Below, piece by piece: positions 50,638-61,387 of a stretch of DNA of 64,000 nucleotides. The notes under the pieces are model-generated. The model was not told where the DNA came from, ran no database searches, and saw only the letters and a program-made list of their open reading frames with translations. Source of the DNA: Myxococcales bacterium. GTDB taxonomy: Bacteria > Lernaellota > Lernaellaia > Lernaellales > Lernaellaceae. The position numbers were made by a program, and so were the translations under genes. Where the stretch lies: the NCBI GenBank assembly GCA_012517325.1, contig JAAYVF010000027.1, forward strand, positions 18,653 through 82,652. The letters are read 5' to 3'. How positions within the stretch are numbered: position 1 is the stretch's first letter; the number at the start of each line of letters is the position of its first letter.

Positions 50638-50967
50638 GCGGATATTCCGGCAAAAAGTTTTTAGCGCAACCGTTCATGGTCGCTTGCTGTTGATCGGATC
50701 GTTCGACAGCCGAAACCCGACCTTTCGAGGGCCTGTTCCCACGAAAAGCAAACTCTATCGGAACCTCCCCAATGACCTAGTAAGTTTATCGGGCCAAGCC
50801 GGGGGGGTCAATTGGAATTTGCGACAAATAACCGGGATTAAAATCGAATAAAGCGGTGTTTTTTAAAGCGGTAAAGCGCCGGATGGGATTTTTACTCTTG
50901 GTTATGGGCCGGTTTTACTGTTAAACTTGGAGTGGTTTCGAGCGTCTTCCAGGGGGACCCCGAGAAA
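50638..50967. other. Intergenic region without recognised gene
   Basis: The 330 bases between the divergent sulfatase-fold and GH114 genes must hold both promoters, but I see no strong -35/-10 pair. A direct repeat AAAGCGGT occurs at 50850 and 50865. Confidence 0.5.
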
Positions 50968-51867
50968 ATGAGTCGCCGCCTCTGCTTGTGGACGATCCTG
51001 CTCTCCGCATTGGTTCTGGCGCCGCTTCACGGCTGCGATCAAGATTCCGGCGACGATGACGACAACGATACCGGCGGCGACGACACCGGCGACGAGTGCG
51101 GCAATCCCGACGATGCGAATCCCGGCGAACCGGCGCCGCACGGCGAGGACTGGGAGCCGTCGCCCGGCACGGCCTGGCAATGGCAACTGACCGGCGCGAT
51201 CGATTCGTCGTATGACGTCACGATGTACGACATCGATCTGGTCGAAGCGCCGGCGGCGACGATCGATGCCTTGCACGCCGCCGGGCGGGTGGTGATCTGC
51301 TACTTTTCGGCGGGCAGTTGGGAGGAATGGCGCGACGACGCCGGCGAGTTCCCGGCGGCCGCGTTGGGCAACCCGCTGGAAGGCTGGCCCGACGAGCGAT
51401 GGCTCGACATCAACAACCAAGAGGTGCGCCGGATCATGGGCGAGCGGCTCGACCTGGCGGTCGAGAAGGAGTGCGACGGCGTAGAGCCGGACAACGTCGA
51501 CGGGTTTGCCAACGACAACGGTCTGGGTCTGACGGCGGAAGCGCAACTGGCCTACAACCGATGGCTGGCCGACGAGGCGCATCAGCGCGGGTTGTCGGTC
51601 GGGCTGAAAAACGATTTGTGCCAACTGGAGAACCTGCGGGATTGGTTCGATTGGGCGTTGAACGAGGAATGCGTCGCGTATGACGAATGCGGCCTCTACG
51701 ACGACTGGCTGGCCGCCGGCAAGGCGGTTTTTCACGTCGAATACGTCGACGATTGGGCTGCGGCGCCGGCGAAAGCGGCCGCGGTCTGCGGCGTTCGGCC
51801 GGCAATGGACACCTTGATCAAAACCTGGGATCTCGGACCCGAACGACTGGCTTGTTCGGATCAGTGA
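50968..51867 (+). CDS. Lipoprotein of the GH114 (endo-alpha-1,4-polygalactosaminidase-like) family
   Basis: The 299-residue product starts at ATG 50968 with lipobox LHGC; the residue after Cys is Asp, which in Enterobacteria would retain a lipoprotein in the inner membrane. The acidic tract is short (QDSGDDDDNDTGGDDTGDE). The passenger is a small (beta/alpha)8 barrel: WQWQLTGAID, VVICYFSAGSWEEWR, WLDINNQEVRRIMGERLDLA, CDGVEPDNVDGF and GLKNDLCQLENL, the series seen in GH114 enzymes and TM1410-like proteins that cut alpha-1,4-galactosamine polymers. Glu/Asp at EPDNVD are likely catalytic. Biofilm exopolysaccharide processing is a reasonable inference. Confidence 0.82.
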   Translation: MSRRLCLWTILLSALVLAPLHGCDQDSGDDDDNDTGGDDTGDECGNPDDANPGEPAPHGEDWEPSPGTAWQWQLTGAIDSSYDVTMYDIDLVEAPAATIDALHAAGRVVICYFSAGSWEEWRDDAGEFPAAALGNPLEGWPDERWLDINNQEVRRIMGERLDLAVEKECDGVEPDNVDGFANDNGLGLTAEAQLAYNRWLADEAHQRGLSVGLKNDLCQLENLRDWFDWALNEECVAYDECGLYDDWLAAGKAVFHVEYVDDWAAAPAKAAAVCGVRPAMDTLIKTWDLGPERLACSDQ

Positions 51868-51879
51868 GCGAGAGGGCGG

Positions 51880-53178
51880 ATGCAACCCAAGCACGGCTTC
51901 GCGATCGCCATCCTGATGTTGCTGCTGCTGACGCCGGCCTGGCCGCTGGTCGGGATGACCGAGCCGTTCGTATCCGAGGGCGAATTTCTCCATTCCGAAG
52001 GCGAAAACGGTTCGCAGACGAATTCGCAAGTGGTTTACGGCTCCGAACAATACCTGGCGGTCTGGCAGGAGATGCCGCGGCGGTCGACGACGATCAATGA
52101 AATCCGGGCGGCTCGCCTGAAACCGGACGGGCAAAACCTGGATGCCGGCGGATTCCGGGTAGCGGCCCGGCCGAGCTATTTCGCCATGGCGCGGCCGATT
52201 TTCGACGGCGAACAGTATTATCTTGCCTGGATCGAATACCCGCGTGAAAACCTCGCCGACGACCCCGGAGTGATCTACGGCGCCCGCGTCGATCCGCACG
52301 GGCGAGTACTCGAGCCGGGTGGCCGGATCCTCGACGGCTCGCGAATCCGGAAAGACCTGCCCGATCTGGCGTTCGGCGACCACGGCGGCCTGCTGGTCTG
52401 GCGGCAAGGCGGCAACCAAATCATCGCCCGGCGGCTCGATCCGCGCGCCGGCACGTTCGACGAACGGCAGATCATCGTTTTCGAGGGCAAAAACGCGATG
52501 TCGCCGCACGTGGCCCATACCGCCGGGGTTTTTCTCGTGGTTTGGGAACGCTGGAGCGGATCGGCCGAGACGGAAGGCCTTTACGCCGCGCGAGTCGATA
52601 CGACGGGAACGGTTCTCGACGTGCCGGCGATTCAACTCGCGAAAAAATTGGGCCACGGCCGGAATGCCTTGCTGGCGGCCGACGCCAAGGGGTTTCTGGT
52701 CATCTGGGAAAACGGCTGGGAATCGACCGAAAACGGCGTGAAAGGCATCAGCCTACAAGGCGCGAAAGTCGGCGTCGACGGCCGCGTCACCGAATTGGAC
52801 AGTCTGTCGATCGCCGGCGGCTCGATCTTCAAAACCCTGGCCGACGTCGCCTTCGACGGCACCAATTACCTGATCGCCTGGTGGGAGGTGCAACCGTTCT
52901 CGGATAGCGCGAGCAAACCTTTTCCGCCGTCGCCGTTCATCGTGCCGGAAAAAAAGGAAATGCGCGCCGCGCGCGTCTCGCCGACCGGCCGGATCCTGGA
53001 GGGGCACGGGTTCACCATCCGGCCCGAAACCGAACCGATCGTCTTTCGGGTCGATCGGGAATCGCTGGCCTGCGACGGCCGCAGCCGCTGCCTGGTCACC
53101 TACACCGATTTCGACCATCGGTTGCATATCAAGAAATTCCGCATTTCGCGCCGGGTCATCGATCTGCGCGACCGCTAA
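51880..53178 (+). CDS. Secreted repeat protein, probable beta-propeller
   Basis: The 432-residue product has a signal peptide (MQPKHGFAIAILMLLLLTPAWPLVGM) without lipobox. The mature chain consists of about six repeats of 50-60 residues with the core phrase YLAVWQE, YYLAWIEYP, GLLVWRQ, FLVVWERW, FLVIWENGW and YLIAWWEVQ, each preceded by a GxxYGA-like strand and followed by IRAARLKPDGQ-type segments. This is a propeller-like fold common in deltaproteobacterial secreted proteins; no catalytic site is evident. It follows the GH114 gene by 12 bases and should be co-expressed. No Asp/Asn tract is present. Confidence 0.7.
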   Translation: MQPKHGFAIAILMLLLLTPAWPLVGMTEPFVSEGEFLHSEGENGSQTNSQVVYGSEQYLAVWQEMPRRSTTINEIRAARLKPDGQNLDAGGFRVAARPSYFAMARPIFDGEQYYLAWIEYPRENLADDPGVIYGARVDPHGRVLEPGGRILDGSRIRKDLPDLAFGDHGGLLVWRQGGNQIIARRLDPRAGTFDERQIIVFEGKNAMSPHVAHTAGVFLVVWERWSGSAETEGLYAARVDTTGTVLDVPAIQLAKKLGHGRNALLAADAKGFLVIWENGWESTENGVKGISLQGAKVGVDGRVTELDSLSIAGGSIFKTLADVAFDGTNYLIAWWEVQPFSDSASKPFPPSPFIVPEKKEMRAARVSPTGRILEGHGFTIRPETEPIVFRVDRESLACDGRSRCLVTYTDFDHRLHIKKFRISRRVIDLRDR

Positions 53179-53275
53179 TTGTCCTGCGGCGTGTTGTGCC
53201 GGCCGAAGAAATCGTTATGATTCGAGAAGTCTTTCATTAACCGCCGCGCCGCGCGCGCGAACCAAAGGATGACGC

Positions 53276-56200
53276 ATGTCCGCGGAATGGGACATCGAAC
53301 AATCGTTGCGCCAATATTTTCCGTTCGGCTTTCAGGTGTCGCGAAAGGCGTGGGAGTGGTACGACATCGCCTCGCTCCGGCAGGCCGCCGAGGCCATCGG
53401 TGCGCCGGTCGACGTTTACAGCATCCGGCTGCTCGCGATGCGCTTGAACGAAAAACACCATCGTTCCTCGCTGGCGCATTCGCCGGTGCAGGCGGGACAA
53501 CTGCTGACCGCCGGAGTGCTCAACGACATCCTGCGGTACCTGGTCGAGTATTATTGCTACGAAGAGCGCCTCGGCGTTTTGCCGGCGGCGCTGGATTGGA
53601 CGGCCCGGGAACGCGGCCCGAAAACGGTGGAACAGCCGCCGCCGACCTTCGTGACGCTCTTTCCGCCCAAGCCGGTCGCGACCGGCGAGGCGGCGGCGCC
53701 GGAATTTCTGCAAAGCGCGTCCCAATTGGCGGTCGGCAAGACCGCGGCGAATCGCGAGGTCGTCAGCGGCGAGATGATTCTCTTGTCGCTGGCGACGGCC
53801 AACCCGGCGTTTCGGCCGTTCCGCGAGTTGTTCGACGACGCCGAGTTGCGGCAGGCCGCGCCCTACCAGCCCTTCATCGAAAGCCTGGAACGGTATTTCG
53901 ACCGGCAGCCGCCGCTCGCCGAACTCGGCCAGACGCTTTTTCAGGCCTTGCGCGCCCCGATGCTCGCCAGCCCGGATTCGCTCGAGGGCCAGCTCGAATA
54001 CGTCAAGCAGCACTGGGCGAAATTGCTGCCGCTCGGCCTGCAGCGGCGGCTGGCGGTGATGACCGACATCCTCGAGGAGGAAAAACGCCTGCGCGATTTC
54101 GGTCCGGGACAGCCACAGGTGCTGCGGTTCGAACAGGAAAGCCTGATCGCCGCCGATCCGGGCTACCCGGAAGTCGAGGCCTTCAGCCAGGACGCCGATT
54201 GGATGTCCAACGTCGTGCTGCTCGCCAAGTCGGTGTACGTCTGGCTCGATCAGCTCACGAAAACGTACGGGCGGCCGATCCGCCTGCTGAGCGACATCCC
54301 CGACGAGGAACTCGACAAACTGGCCCGCTGGGGTTTGACCGGCCTGTGGCTGATCGGCTTGTGGCAGCGGTCGCCGGCCTCGCAAAAAATCAAGCAGATC
54401 ATGGGCAATCCAGAGGCGGTTTCCTCGGCCTATTCGCTCTTCGATTACGCGATCGCCGACGACTTGGGCGGCGAGGCCGCGTATCAGAACCTGCGCGAAC
54501 GCGCCGGCCGGCGCGGCATCCGCCTGGCCAGCGACATGGTGCCCAATCACACCGGCTTGTTTTCCCAATGGGTGATCGAGCATCCCGACTGGTTCGTCCA
54601 GACCTCCTTTCCGCCGTTTCCGGTCTACCAGTTCACCGGTCCGAACCTGTCGGAAGACGGACGGTTGCAGCTCTACCTTGAAAACGGTTACTGGGACCGG
54701 CGCGACGCGGCGGTGGTTTTCAAACGGGTCGACGGCCGGACGGGCGAAACCCGTTACATCTATCACGGCAACGATGGCACGAACATGCCGTGGAACGATA
54801 CGGCCCAGCTCAATTTTCTGCTGCCGGCGGTGCGCGAGGCGGTGATTCAGACGGTGCTGCACGTGGCGCGCAAGTTTCCGATCATCCGCTTCGACGCGGC
54901 GATGACCCTGGCCAAACGCCATTATCAGCGGCTGTGGTTTCCGCCGCCGGGCGAAGGCGGCGCGATTCCCTCGCGGGCCGATTTCGGGCTGACCAAGGAA
55001 CAGTTCGACGCGGCGTTTCCCAAGGAATTCTGGCGCGAGGTCGTCGACCGCGTCACGGCGGAAGTGCCCGATACGCTGTTGCTGGCCGAGGCGTTCTGGC
55101 TGATGGAGGGCTATTTCGTCCGCACGCTGGGCATGCACCGCGTTTACAACAGCGCGTTCATGAACATGTTGAAACTGGAGGAAAACGCCAAGTACCGGCA
55201 GTCGGTGAAGAACGTGCTGGAATTCAGTCCGGAGGTGCTCAAGCGCTTCGTCAACTTCATGAACAACCCCGACGAGGACACCGCGGTCGCGCAGTTCGGC
55301 CGCGACGATAAGTATTTCGGCGTGGCGATGATGATGGTCACCATGCCCGGCCTGCCGATGATCGGCCACGGCCAGGTCGAAGGCTTCACCGAGAAGTACG
55401 GCATGGAATACCGCCGCGCTTATTGGGACGAGCAGCCCGACGATGGGCTGATCCGCCGCCACGAACAGGAAATCTTTCCGCTGTTGCGCCGCCGCCGGCT
55501 GTTCAGCGGCGCCGAAAATTTCGCCCTGTACGATTGCCATACGCCGGGCGGCTGGATCGACGAAAACGTTTTCGCCTATTCCAACCGGTACGGCGAGGAG
55601 CGTGCCCTGATTCTTTACAACAACGCCTACGGCACCACCGCCGGCTGGGTGCATACCTCGACGCCGATCAACGTCGGCGCCGGCGACAGCAAGGAACTGG
55701 TGACGCGCCCGCTGGCCGAAGCGCTGGCGTTGCGCACCGACGCCGATGTCTTTTACGCCGTCCGCGAAAGCAAATCCGGCCTGCGCTATCTGCGCGCGGC
55801 GAAGGAGATCGCCGAACGGGGCTGGTTCGCCTCGCTGCCGGGCTATCAATATCTGGCCTTCCTCGATTGGCGGGAAATTCGCGATTACGACGGTTCGTGG
55901 GGCCGCTTGCACGAGCGGTTGCGCGGCGCGGGTGTGCCCGATCTGGAAGCGGCCTACCGCGAAATGCTGCTCGACCCGCTGTTGCTGCCGTTCCACGCCG
56001 CCCTGCGCGCCGACCAACTGCGCGTCTGGCTCGACGGCGATGCCGAAGCCGCCGCGCGCCTGGCGGAGGCGGCCGAGCGGTTCCTGCGCGCCGCGGCCGA
56101 CTTTCTGCACGTCGCGGCCGAACGGGCGCCCGGCCGCGCGGAAATCGAACGGACCTTGCGGCTCCTGGTCGAAGCGCGACCCGCGACCCAACCGGCCGCC

Positions 56201-56779
56201 GCCGCGAAACCGGCCGACGGAATCGCGGTGTCGGCCGAGGATCCGGCTGCCGCGCCGGTTTTGTATGTCTGGCTGTTGGTCCGCCGGTTGGGCCTCTGGA
56301 GCGCCGAAGCCGATCTCCAACCGGCCGACCTGGCTCGGCGTCGCCTCGATGAATGGTTTCTGGACAAGGCGATCTATTGGGCGTTTCAGGATCTGTCGGC
56401 GAATCCGGCGCGGGCGCGGGCCGGCGTTCTGTTGGTCAAGCTGGTGACGGCGCACGAGGCGCTGCTGGCCGGCGAGGCGGCGCCGGGCGACGCGGTGCCG
56501 GGCGACGCGGTGCGCGCCTTGGCCTGGCAGAAATTGCTGATCGATCCTGCGGCGGCCGAGTTTCTTCGCTACAACACCTACGAAGGCGTGCGCTATTTCA
56601 GCCGGGAACGCTTCGAATTGCTGATCGCGACGCTGGCCCGGGCGGCGCGGCTCGTCGATCCGCGGCAGGAACCGGCGGCGATCGCCGCCGGTGCTCTTCA
56701 AGCGGCCGACACCGCCGGCTACCGCCTGGACGAACTGCTTTTACAGTTGACGGCCGATACCGCCGTCGACGCGGAGTAA
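53276..56779 (+). CDS. Very large GH13-like (alpha-amylase superfamily) enzyme
   Basis: The 1167-residue protein has no signal peptide. Residues about 340-800 are a GH13 barrel: DMVPNHTG (region I, near 420), IIRFDAAM with the nucleophile Asp near 540 (region II), LLLAEAFW with the acid/base Glu near 604 (region III), and VNFMNNPDEDT with the transition-state Asp near 666 (region IV, where the usual NHD is NPD). The N-terminal 330 residues and the C-terminal 350 Ala-rich helical residues are unlike standard amylases. It probably acts on alpha-glucans inside the cell, perhaps as a glucanotransferase or maltosyltransferase; the reaction cannot be fixed. SD AAAGGA precedes ATG 53276. Confidence 0.8.
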   Translation: MSAEWDIEQSLRQYFPFGFQVSRKAWEWYDIASLRQAAEAIGAPVDVYSIRLLAMRLNEKHHRSSLAHSPVQAGQLLTAGVLNDILRYLVEYYCYEERLGVLPAALDWTARERGPKTVEQPPPTFVTLFPPKPVATGEAAAPEFLQSASQLAVGKTAANREVVSGEMILLSLATANPAFRPFRELFDDAELRQAAPYQPFIESLERYFDRQPPLAELGQTLFQALRAPMLASPDSLEGQLEYVKQHWAKLLPLGLQRRLAVMTDILEEEKRLRDFGPGQPQVLRFEQESLIAADPGYPEVEAFSQDADWMSNVVLLAKSVYVWLDQLTKTYGRPIRLLSDIPDEELDKLARWGLTGLWLIGLWQRSPASQKIKQIMGNPEAVSSAYSLFDYAIADDLGGEAAYQNLRERAGRRGIRLASDMVPNHTGLFSQWVIEHPDWFVQTSFPPFPVYQFTGPNLSEDGRLQLYLENGYWDRRDAAVVFKRVDGRTGETRYIYHGNDGTNMPWNDTAQLNFLLPAVREAVIQTVLHVARKFPIIRFDAAMTLAKRHYQRLWFPPPGEGGAIPSRADFGLTKEQFDAAFPKEFWREVVDRVTAEVPDTLLLAEAFWLMEGYFVRTLGMHRVYNSAFMNMLKLEENAKYRQSVKNVLEFSPEVLKRFVNFMNNPDEDTAVAQFGRDDKYFGVAMMMVTMPGLPMIGHGQVEGFTEKYGMEYRRAYWDEQPDDGLIRRHEQEIFPLLRRRRLFSGAENFALYDCHTPGGWIDENVFAYSNRYGEERALILYNNAYGTTAGWVHTSTPINVGAGDSKELVTRPLAEALALRTDADVFYAVRESKSGLRYLRAAKEIAERGWFASLPGYQYLAFLDWREIRDYDGSWGRLHERLRGAGVPDLEAAYREMLLDPLLLPFHAALRADQLRVWLDGDAEAAARLAEAAERFLRAAADFLHVAAERAPGRAEIERTLRLLVEARPATQPAAAAKPADGIAVSAEDPAAAPVLYVWLLVRRLGLWSAEADLQPADLARRRLDEWFLDKAIYWAFQDLSANPARARAGVLLVKLVTAHEALLAGEAAPGDAVPGDAVRALAWQKLLIDPAAAEFLRYNTYEGVRYFSRERFELLIATLARAARLVDPRQEPAAIAAGALQAADTAGYRLDELLLQLTADTAVDAE

Positions 56780-56791
56780 TGGGAGACGGGC

Positions 56792-57760
56792 TTGGAAACG
56801 AATCTTTTTTATCCGGAAACCGGCGACGGGTGGCAACTGTACCTCAAACGCAGCCGCGATCCCGGCACCTTCAACGCCCGGTTGCGTCCGCTGGCGATCG
56901 TGCCCGGCTACGGGATGAATTCGTTCATTCTCGGCTACCATCCCAACGGGTTGTCCATGGTGGAATACCTGACCGGGGCCGGCTTCGAGGTCTGGACGAT
57001 GAACCTGCGCTCGCAGGAGGGGACGACCCAGCGCGGCGGCCCGCGCGATTACGGCTTCCGCGAAATCGTCCGCGAGGATCTGCCGGCGGTGTTCGAGATC
57101 GTCCGCGCCAAGACGCGGTCGCGGCGCAAACGGATCGACGTGATCGGTTGCAGCCTCGGCGGCACCTACGTTTACGCCTACGCCGCGCTGCACCGGCGCA
57201 ATCCGCTGGCCAGCATCGTCGGCCTCGGGGCGCCGTTGCGCTGGGTGGAAATTCATCCGGCCTTGCGCGTGGCGTTTTCCTCGCCGGCGCTGATCGGCAA
57301 GTTGCGGCTGTTTTACACGCGCCAGTTGTGCCGCCTCGGACTGCCGATCGCCGCGCGCATTCCGAAGTTGCTGCACCTCTACCTGCACCCGGAAATCGTC
57401 GATCTGTCGCAAAGCGGCAAGCTCGTGCAAACCGTCGAGGACCCCAATCCGCGACTCAACCGCGAAATCGCCGAATGGATCCGCGACCGCGATTTGACGA
57501 TCGACGGCGTCAACATCAGCGAAGCGTTTCGCCAGGTGACCAATCCGTTGCTTTGCCTGACGACCAACGCCGACGGCATCGTGCCGCTGGCGACCGCGCT
57601 GACGGCCTTGGACCTGGCTTCATCGGCGGTCAAGGACACCCACGTCGCCGGCACCAATTCAATTCCGATGGCGCATGCCGATCTCTACATCAGCCGCTAC
57701 GCCCAGGAACAGGCCTTCGTGCCGCTCAGTAACTGGCTGCTGGCGCGTTACAATACGTAA
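56792..57760 (+). CDS. Alpha/beta hydrolase, PhaC-like
   Basis: The 322-residue protein has the alpha/beta-hydrolase order: oxyanion region IVPGYGMNSFILGYHPNGLS, then VWTMNLRSQ, nucleophile elbow IGCSLGGTYVYAY, an Asp in TTNADGIVP and a His in AHADLY. The DYGFREIVREDLPAVFEIV segment and overall spacing recall poly-3-hydroxyalkanoate synthase relatives, but the nucleophile is Ser (GCSLGG) instead of the Cys of PhaC, favouring an esterase or lipase. It starts at TTG 56792 after GGGAG and lies 12 bases after the GH13-like gene, so they share a transcript. Confidence 0.82.
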   Translation: METNLFYPETGDGWQLYLKRSRDPGTFNARLRPLAIVPGYGMNSFILGYHPNGLSMVEYLTGAGFEVWTMNLRSQEGTTQRGGPRDYGFREIVREDLPAVFEIVRAKTRSRRKRIDVIGCSLGGTYVYAYAALHRRNPLASIVGLGAPLRWVEIHPALRVAFSSPALIGKLRLFYTRQLCRLGLPIAARIPKLLHLYLHPEIVDLSQSGKLVQTVEDPNPRLNREIAEWIRDRDLTIDGVNISEAFRQVTNPLLCLTTNADGIVPLATALTALDLASSAVKDTHVAGTNSIPMAHADLYISRYAQEQAFVPLSNWLLARYNT

Positions 57761-57792
57761 CCGGAGAGGGTCGGCCGGGGCGGTGGCTCCGG
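57761..57792. terminator. Possible hairpin between convergent genes
   Basis: CCGGAG (57761-57766) pairs with CTCCGG (57787-57792) between the hydrolase stop and the GDPD stop. There is no T tract, so termination is uncertain. Confidence 0.3.
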
Positions 57793-57799
57793 TCGCCGT

Positions 57800-59026
<1,227 letters not shown>

Positions 59027-59164
59027 GGTTGCATCCTTTGCGCGGAGCCGGTTTCTTTTCTACTTTACCGGCCGTTCGGACAAAAACAAGCCTTTCGCCC
59101 CCGGCCCTTGCAATCCGCGCCCAAATAACGGATTGAAGTAGAAAAAATCGAGTCAAGGTCGGCC

Positions 59165-60430
59165 ATGCAAACAATTGAGACAAAAGACTTGGGCACCGGC
59201 GACGGCACGAAGTTGACCGCGCCGAAACAATATTTCGAATGGATGGAAACCCTGCGCGGCCTCGGCGTGCTGCTGGTTCTGTTCGGACACCTGAAACCCC
59301 ATCCGTTTTTGCTCAGCTACTTGCAGTCGATCATGCTGGCCTTGTTTATTTTTGCCGCCGGTTTTCTGTTCAACGCCAAAAATGTTTCCACCTCCGGCGT
59401 TTACCTGAAAAAACGCTTTCGCATTCTGATCGTTCCCTATTTCTGGTTCACCGTCCTGACCTTCGTGTTCTGGGTGGTTTTATTCGGCGGCATCAGTTCG
59501 CTGGTCGGTTCGGGGGACGGCGCGGCCATGCCGGACGCGATCGGCTCGGTGGACATGCCCAAGGCGGCCCTCGCGCCCGGCCATCAGGCCAAGCCCGGGC
59601 CGTTGGCCTTGTTCCTGTTGTTTCTGTTGCCGGCGTTGTACGGCAATTCCAAGTTCATGTGGTACAACCTGCCGTTGTGGTTCCTGCCCGGAATTTTCAT
59701 GGTCGACTGGATTTTCACTTCCGTGTTCCGGAAGTGCAAAACCGAGCGGAAACTGCTGACCTGGCTGATCGTCCTGTCCCTGCTGGGGTATTTGATCGGC
59801 CGGACGCACCTGCCTTTCCCCTGGAACGTCGATACCGCGATGATGATCGCGGTTTATTACGGCCTGGGGTACATCTTCCGGCAGCGGTATGGCGAAGGTT
59901 GGCATTGGCCGTGGCCGATCAAACTGCTCATCGCCCTGGCGCTGTTGGGCGTCAGCTTCTTTTTCATCTGGCTCAACCCCGACGCGCATCCTTCGTTCAA
60001 TTGGCTGGGCAACCTGTTTTACTACCATGCCGGGGCGCTCAGCGGCGTGCTCGCCTTCATGTTGTTTTCGCAACTGCTCGCCAAGCTCCACGTACCGCCG
60101 GAGTCGGCGCGCACCGCGCCGGGCCGCGTCGTTTACAAAATCCTGGGCGCGATTCCCGCCCTGTGCAATTATTTCGGCCGCCATTCGTTGATCGTCATCG
60201 GCGTACAGGTTCCCGCCATGTCGCTGTTCATGACGTTCAACCACCTCGTTTTCGGGATGATGGTCAAGGAAAAAATCTATTCCACCGGCTGGGCCTTTTA
60301 TTTCATGGTCGGCGCGTCGTTGCTGATGGTGCCGATGATCTACGCGATCAACCGCTGGGCGCCGTGGATGCTGGGCCGGGAAAAAAAGAAAAAAGCCGCC
60401 CCGCCGGCCGTCGATTCACCGCCAAGGTGA
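59165..60430 (+). CDS. Acyltransferase family 3 (OafA-like) membrane protein
   Basis: The 421-residue protein has about ten membrane helices and starts the domain with YFEWMETLRGLGVLLVLFGHLKPHP, the acyltransferase-3 motif with the essential His after the Arg-Gly segment; KKRFRILIVPYFWF is the second hallmark. These enzymes O-acetylate or otherwise acylate envelope glycans and lipids. It has an unusual polar insertion (GDGAAMPDAIGSVDMPKAAL) in a loop near residue 120. ATG 59165. No soluble SGNH partner domain is attached. The acceptor glycan is unknown. Confidence 0.88.
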   Translation: MQTIETKDLGTGDGTKLTAPKQYFEWMETLRGLGVLLVLFGHLKPHPFLLSYLQSIMLALFIFAAGFLFNAKNVSTSGVYLKKRFRILIVPYFWFTVLTFVFWVVLFGGISSLVGSGDGAAMPDAIGSVDMPKAALAPGHQAKPGPLALFLLFLLPALYGNSKFMWYNLPLWFLPGIFMVDWIFTSVFRKCKTERKLLTWLIVLSLLGYLIGRTHLPFPWNVDTAMMIAVYYGLGYIFRQRYGEGWHWPWPIKLLIALALLGVSFFFIWLNPDAHPSFNWLGNLFYYHAGALSGVLAFMLFSQLLAKLHVPPESARTAPGRVVYKILGAIPALCNYFGRHSLIVIGVQVPAMSLFMTFNHLVFGMMVKEKIYSTGWAFYFMVGASLLMVPMIYAINRWAPWMLGREKKKKAAPPAVDSPPR

Positions 60431-60558
60431 GCGGCGATAATCCGGTAAGCCCTATTGCTCCACGCGACTGGCAACGCTATCTTATCGAACTTGCCTGGCG
60501 CCGATCATCGATAACGGTCCGGCGCGGCAGGGCAATCCCGACGACCGAAGGAAATTGA

Positions 60559-61227
60559 ATGGAATACCTGAATTTGTTTCTGGACCTGTTCCGCGACCTG
60601 AAGGGAACCCTTCAGCATTGGGTGGATCTTTATCACGCGTGGGTCTATCTGATTCTGTTCGTCATCCTATTCTGCGAAACCGGTTTGGTCGTGACGCCGT
60701 TTCTGCCGGGCGATTCGCTGCTTTTTGCGGCGGGTACCTTCACGATCGGCACGCTGGAACAGCCGGCCGAGTTGAAACTGCTTTACTTGATTCTGTTGCT
60801 TTCGGCGGCGGCGGTGTTGGGCGACGCGGTCAATTTCGCGGCCGGTTTCCGAATCGGCCCGAAGGTGTTCACCCGCGAGGATTCCTTCTGGCTCAATAAA
60901 AAGCATTTGCTGCAGGCGCAGTCGTTTTACGAGAAATACGGCGGCAAGACGATCATCCTGGCGCGGTTCGTGCCGATCGTGCGCACCTTCGCGCCGTTCG
61001 TCGCCGGCATCGGCAAGATGACCTACGTCCGTTTCGCCTCCTTCAACGTGATCGGCGGCGTGGCCTGGGTGACCATCTGCTTGACCGGCGGCCGTTTTTT
61101 CGGCGGCTTGCCGTTCGTGCAAAAACACTTCGAATTGGTGCTGGTGACCATCGTCTTGATTTCGGTCATGCCTGCGGTGATCGAATACCTGCGCGAGCGG
61201 AGCAAGAACAAAGCCGCCGCGGCCTAA
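60559..61227 (+). CDS. DedA/SNARE-associated family membrane protein
   Basis: The 222-residue protein shows the DedA pattern: LILFVILFCETGLVVTPFLPGDSLLFAAG with the conserved Glu and Gly-Asp, then AAVLGDAVNFAAGFRIGPKVF, and the hallmark KYGGKTIILARFVPIVRTFAPFVAGIGKM with both Arg residues. DedA proteins act as lipid transporters or scramblases (undecaprenyl phosphate, phospholipids) at the inner membrane. It starts at ATG 60559 with GGAAATTG upstream, 128 bases after the acyltransferase gene. Confidence 0.93.
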   Translation: MEYLNLFLDLFRDLKGTLQHWVDLYHAWVYLILFVILFCETGLVVTPFLPGDSLLFAAGTFTIGTLEQPAELKLLYLILLLSAAAVLGDAVNFAAGFRIGPKVFTREDSFWLNKKHLLQAQSFYEKYGGKTIILARFVPIVRTFAPFVAGIGKMTYVRFASFNVIGGVAWVTICLTGGRFFGGLPFVQKHFELVLVTIVLISVMPAVIEYLRERSKNKAAAA

Positions 61228-61320
61228 TTCGCCGGATTGCCCAACAATGGCATAGATAGGAGTAAAGCCCTTTTTTTAGGCCTTTTTCGATATTTTTTTT
61301 CGGCATTTATCCGTCGTTTA

Positions 61321-61350
61321 TTGACTTTATTCTGATCGTTGTCATATATT
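61321..61350 (+). promoter_or_regulatory. Sigma-70-type promoter of the second arylsulfotransferase gene
   Basis: TTGACT (61321-61326) and TATATT (61345-61350) are 18 bases apart in an AT-rich gap, predicting a start near 61357 and a leader of about 31 bases that contains GGAG. Confidence 0.6.
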
Positions 61351-61387
61351 TAAACGTTTTTGGGGAGGGCGATGGAGAAATCGCCCA

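Noticed and set aside
53237..56701. A 1154-codon open frame on the minus strand opposite the GH13-like gene
   Set aside because: It lacks domain motifs and its composition (Arg, Gly, Ala, Gln rich) is what GC-rich codon bias produces opposite a real gene.
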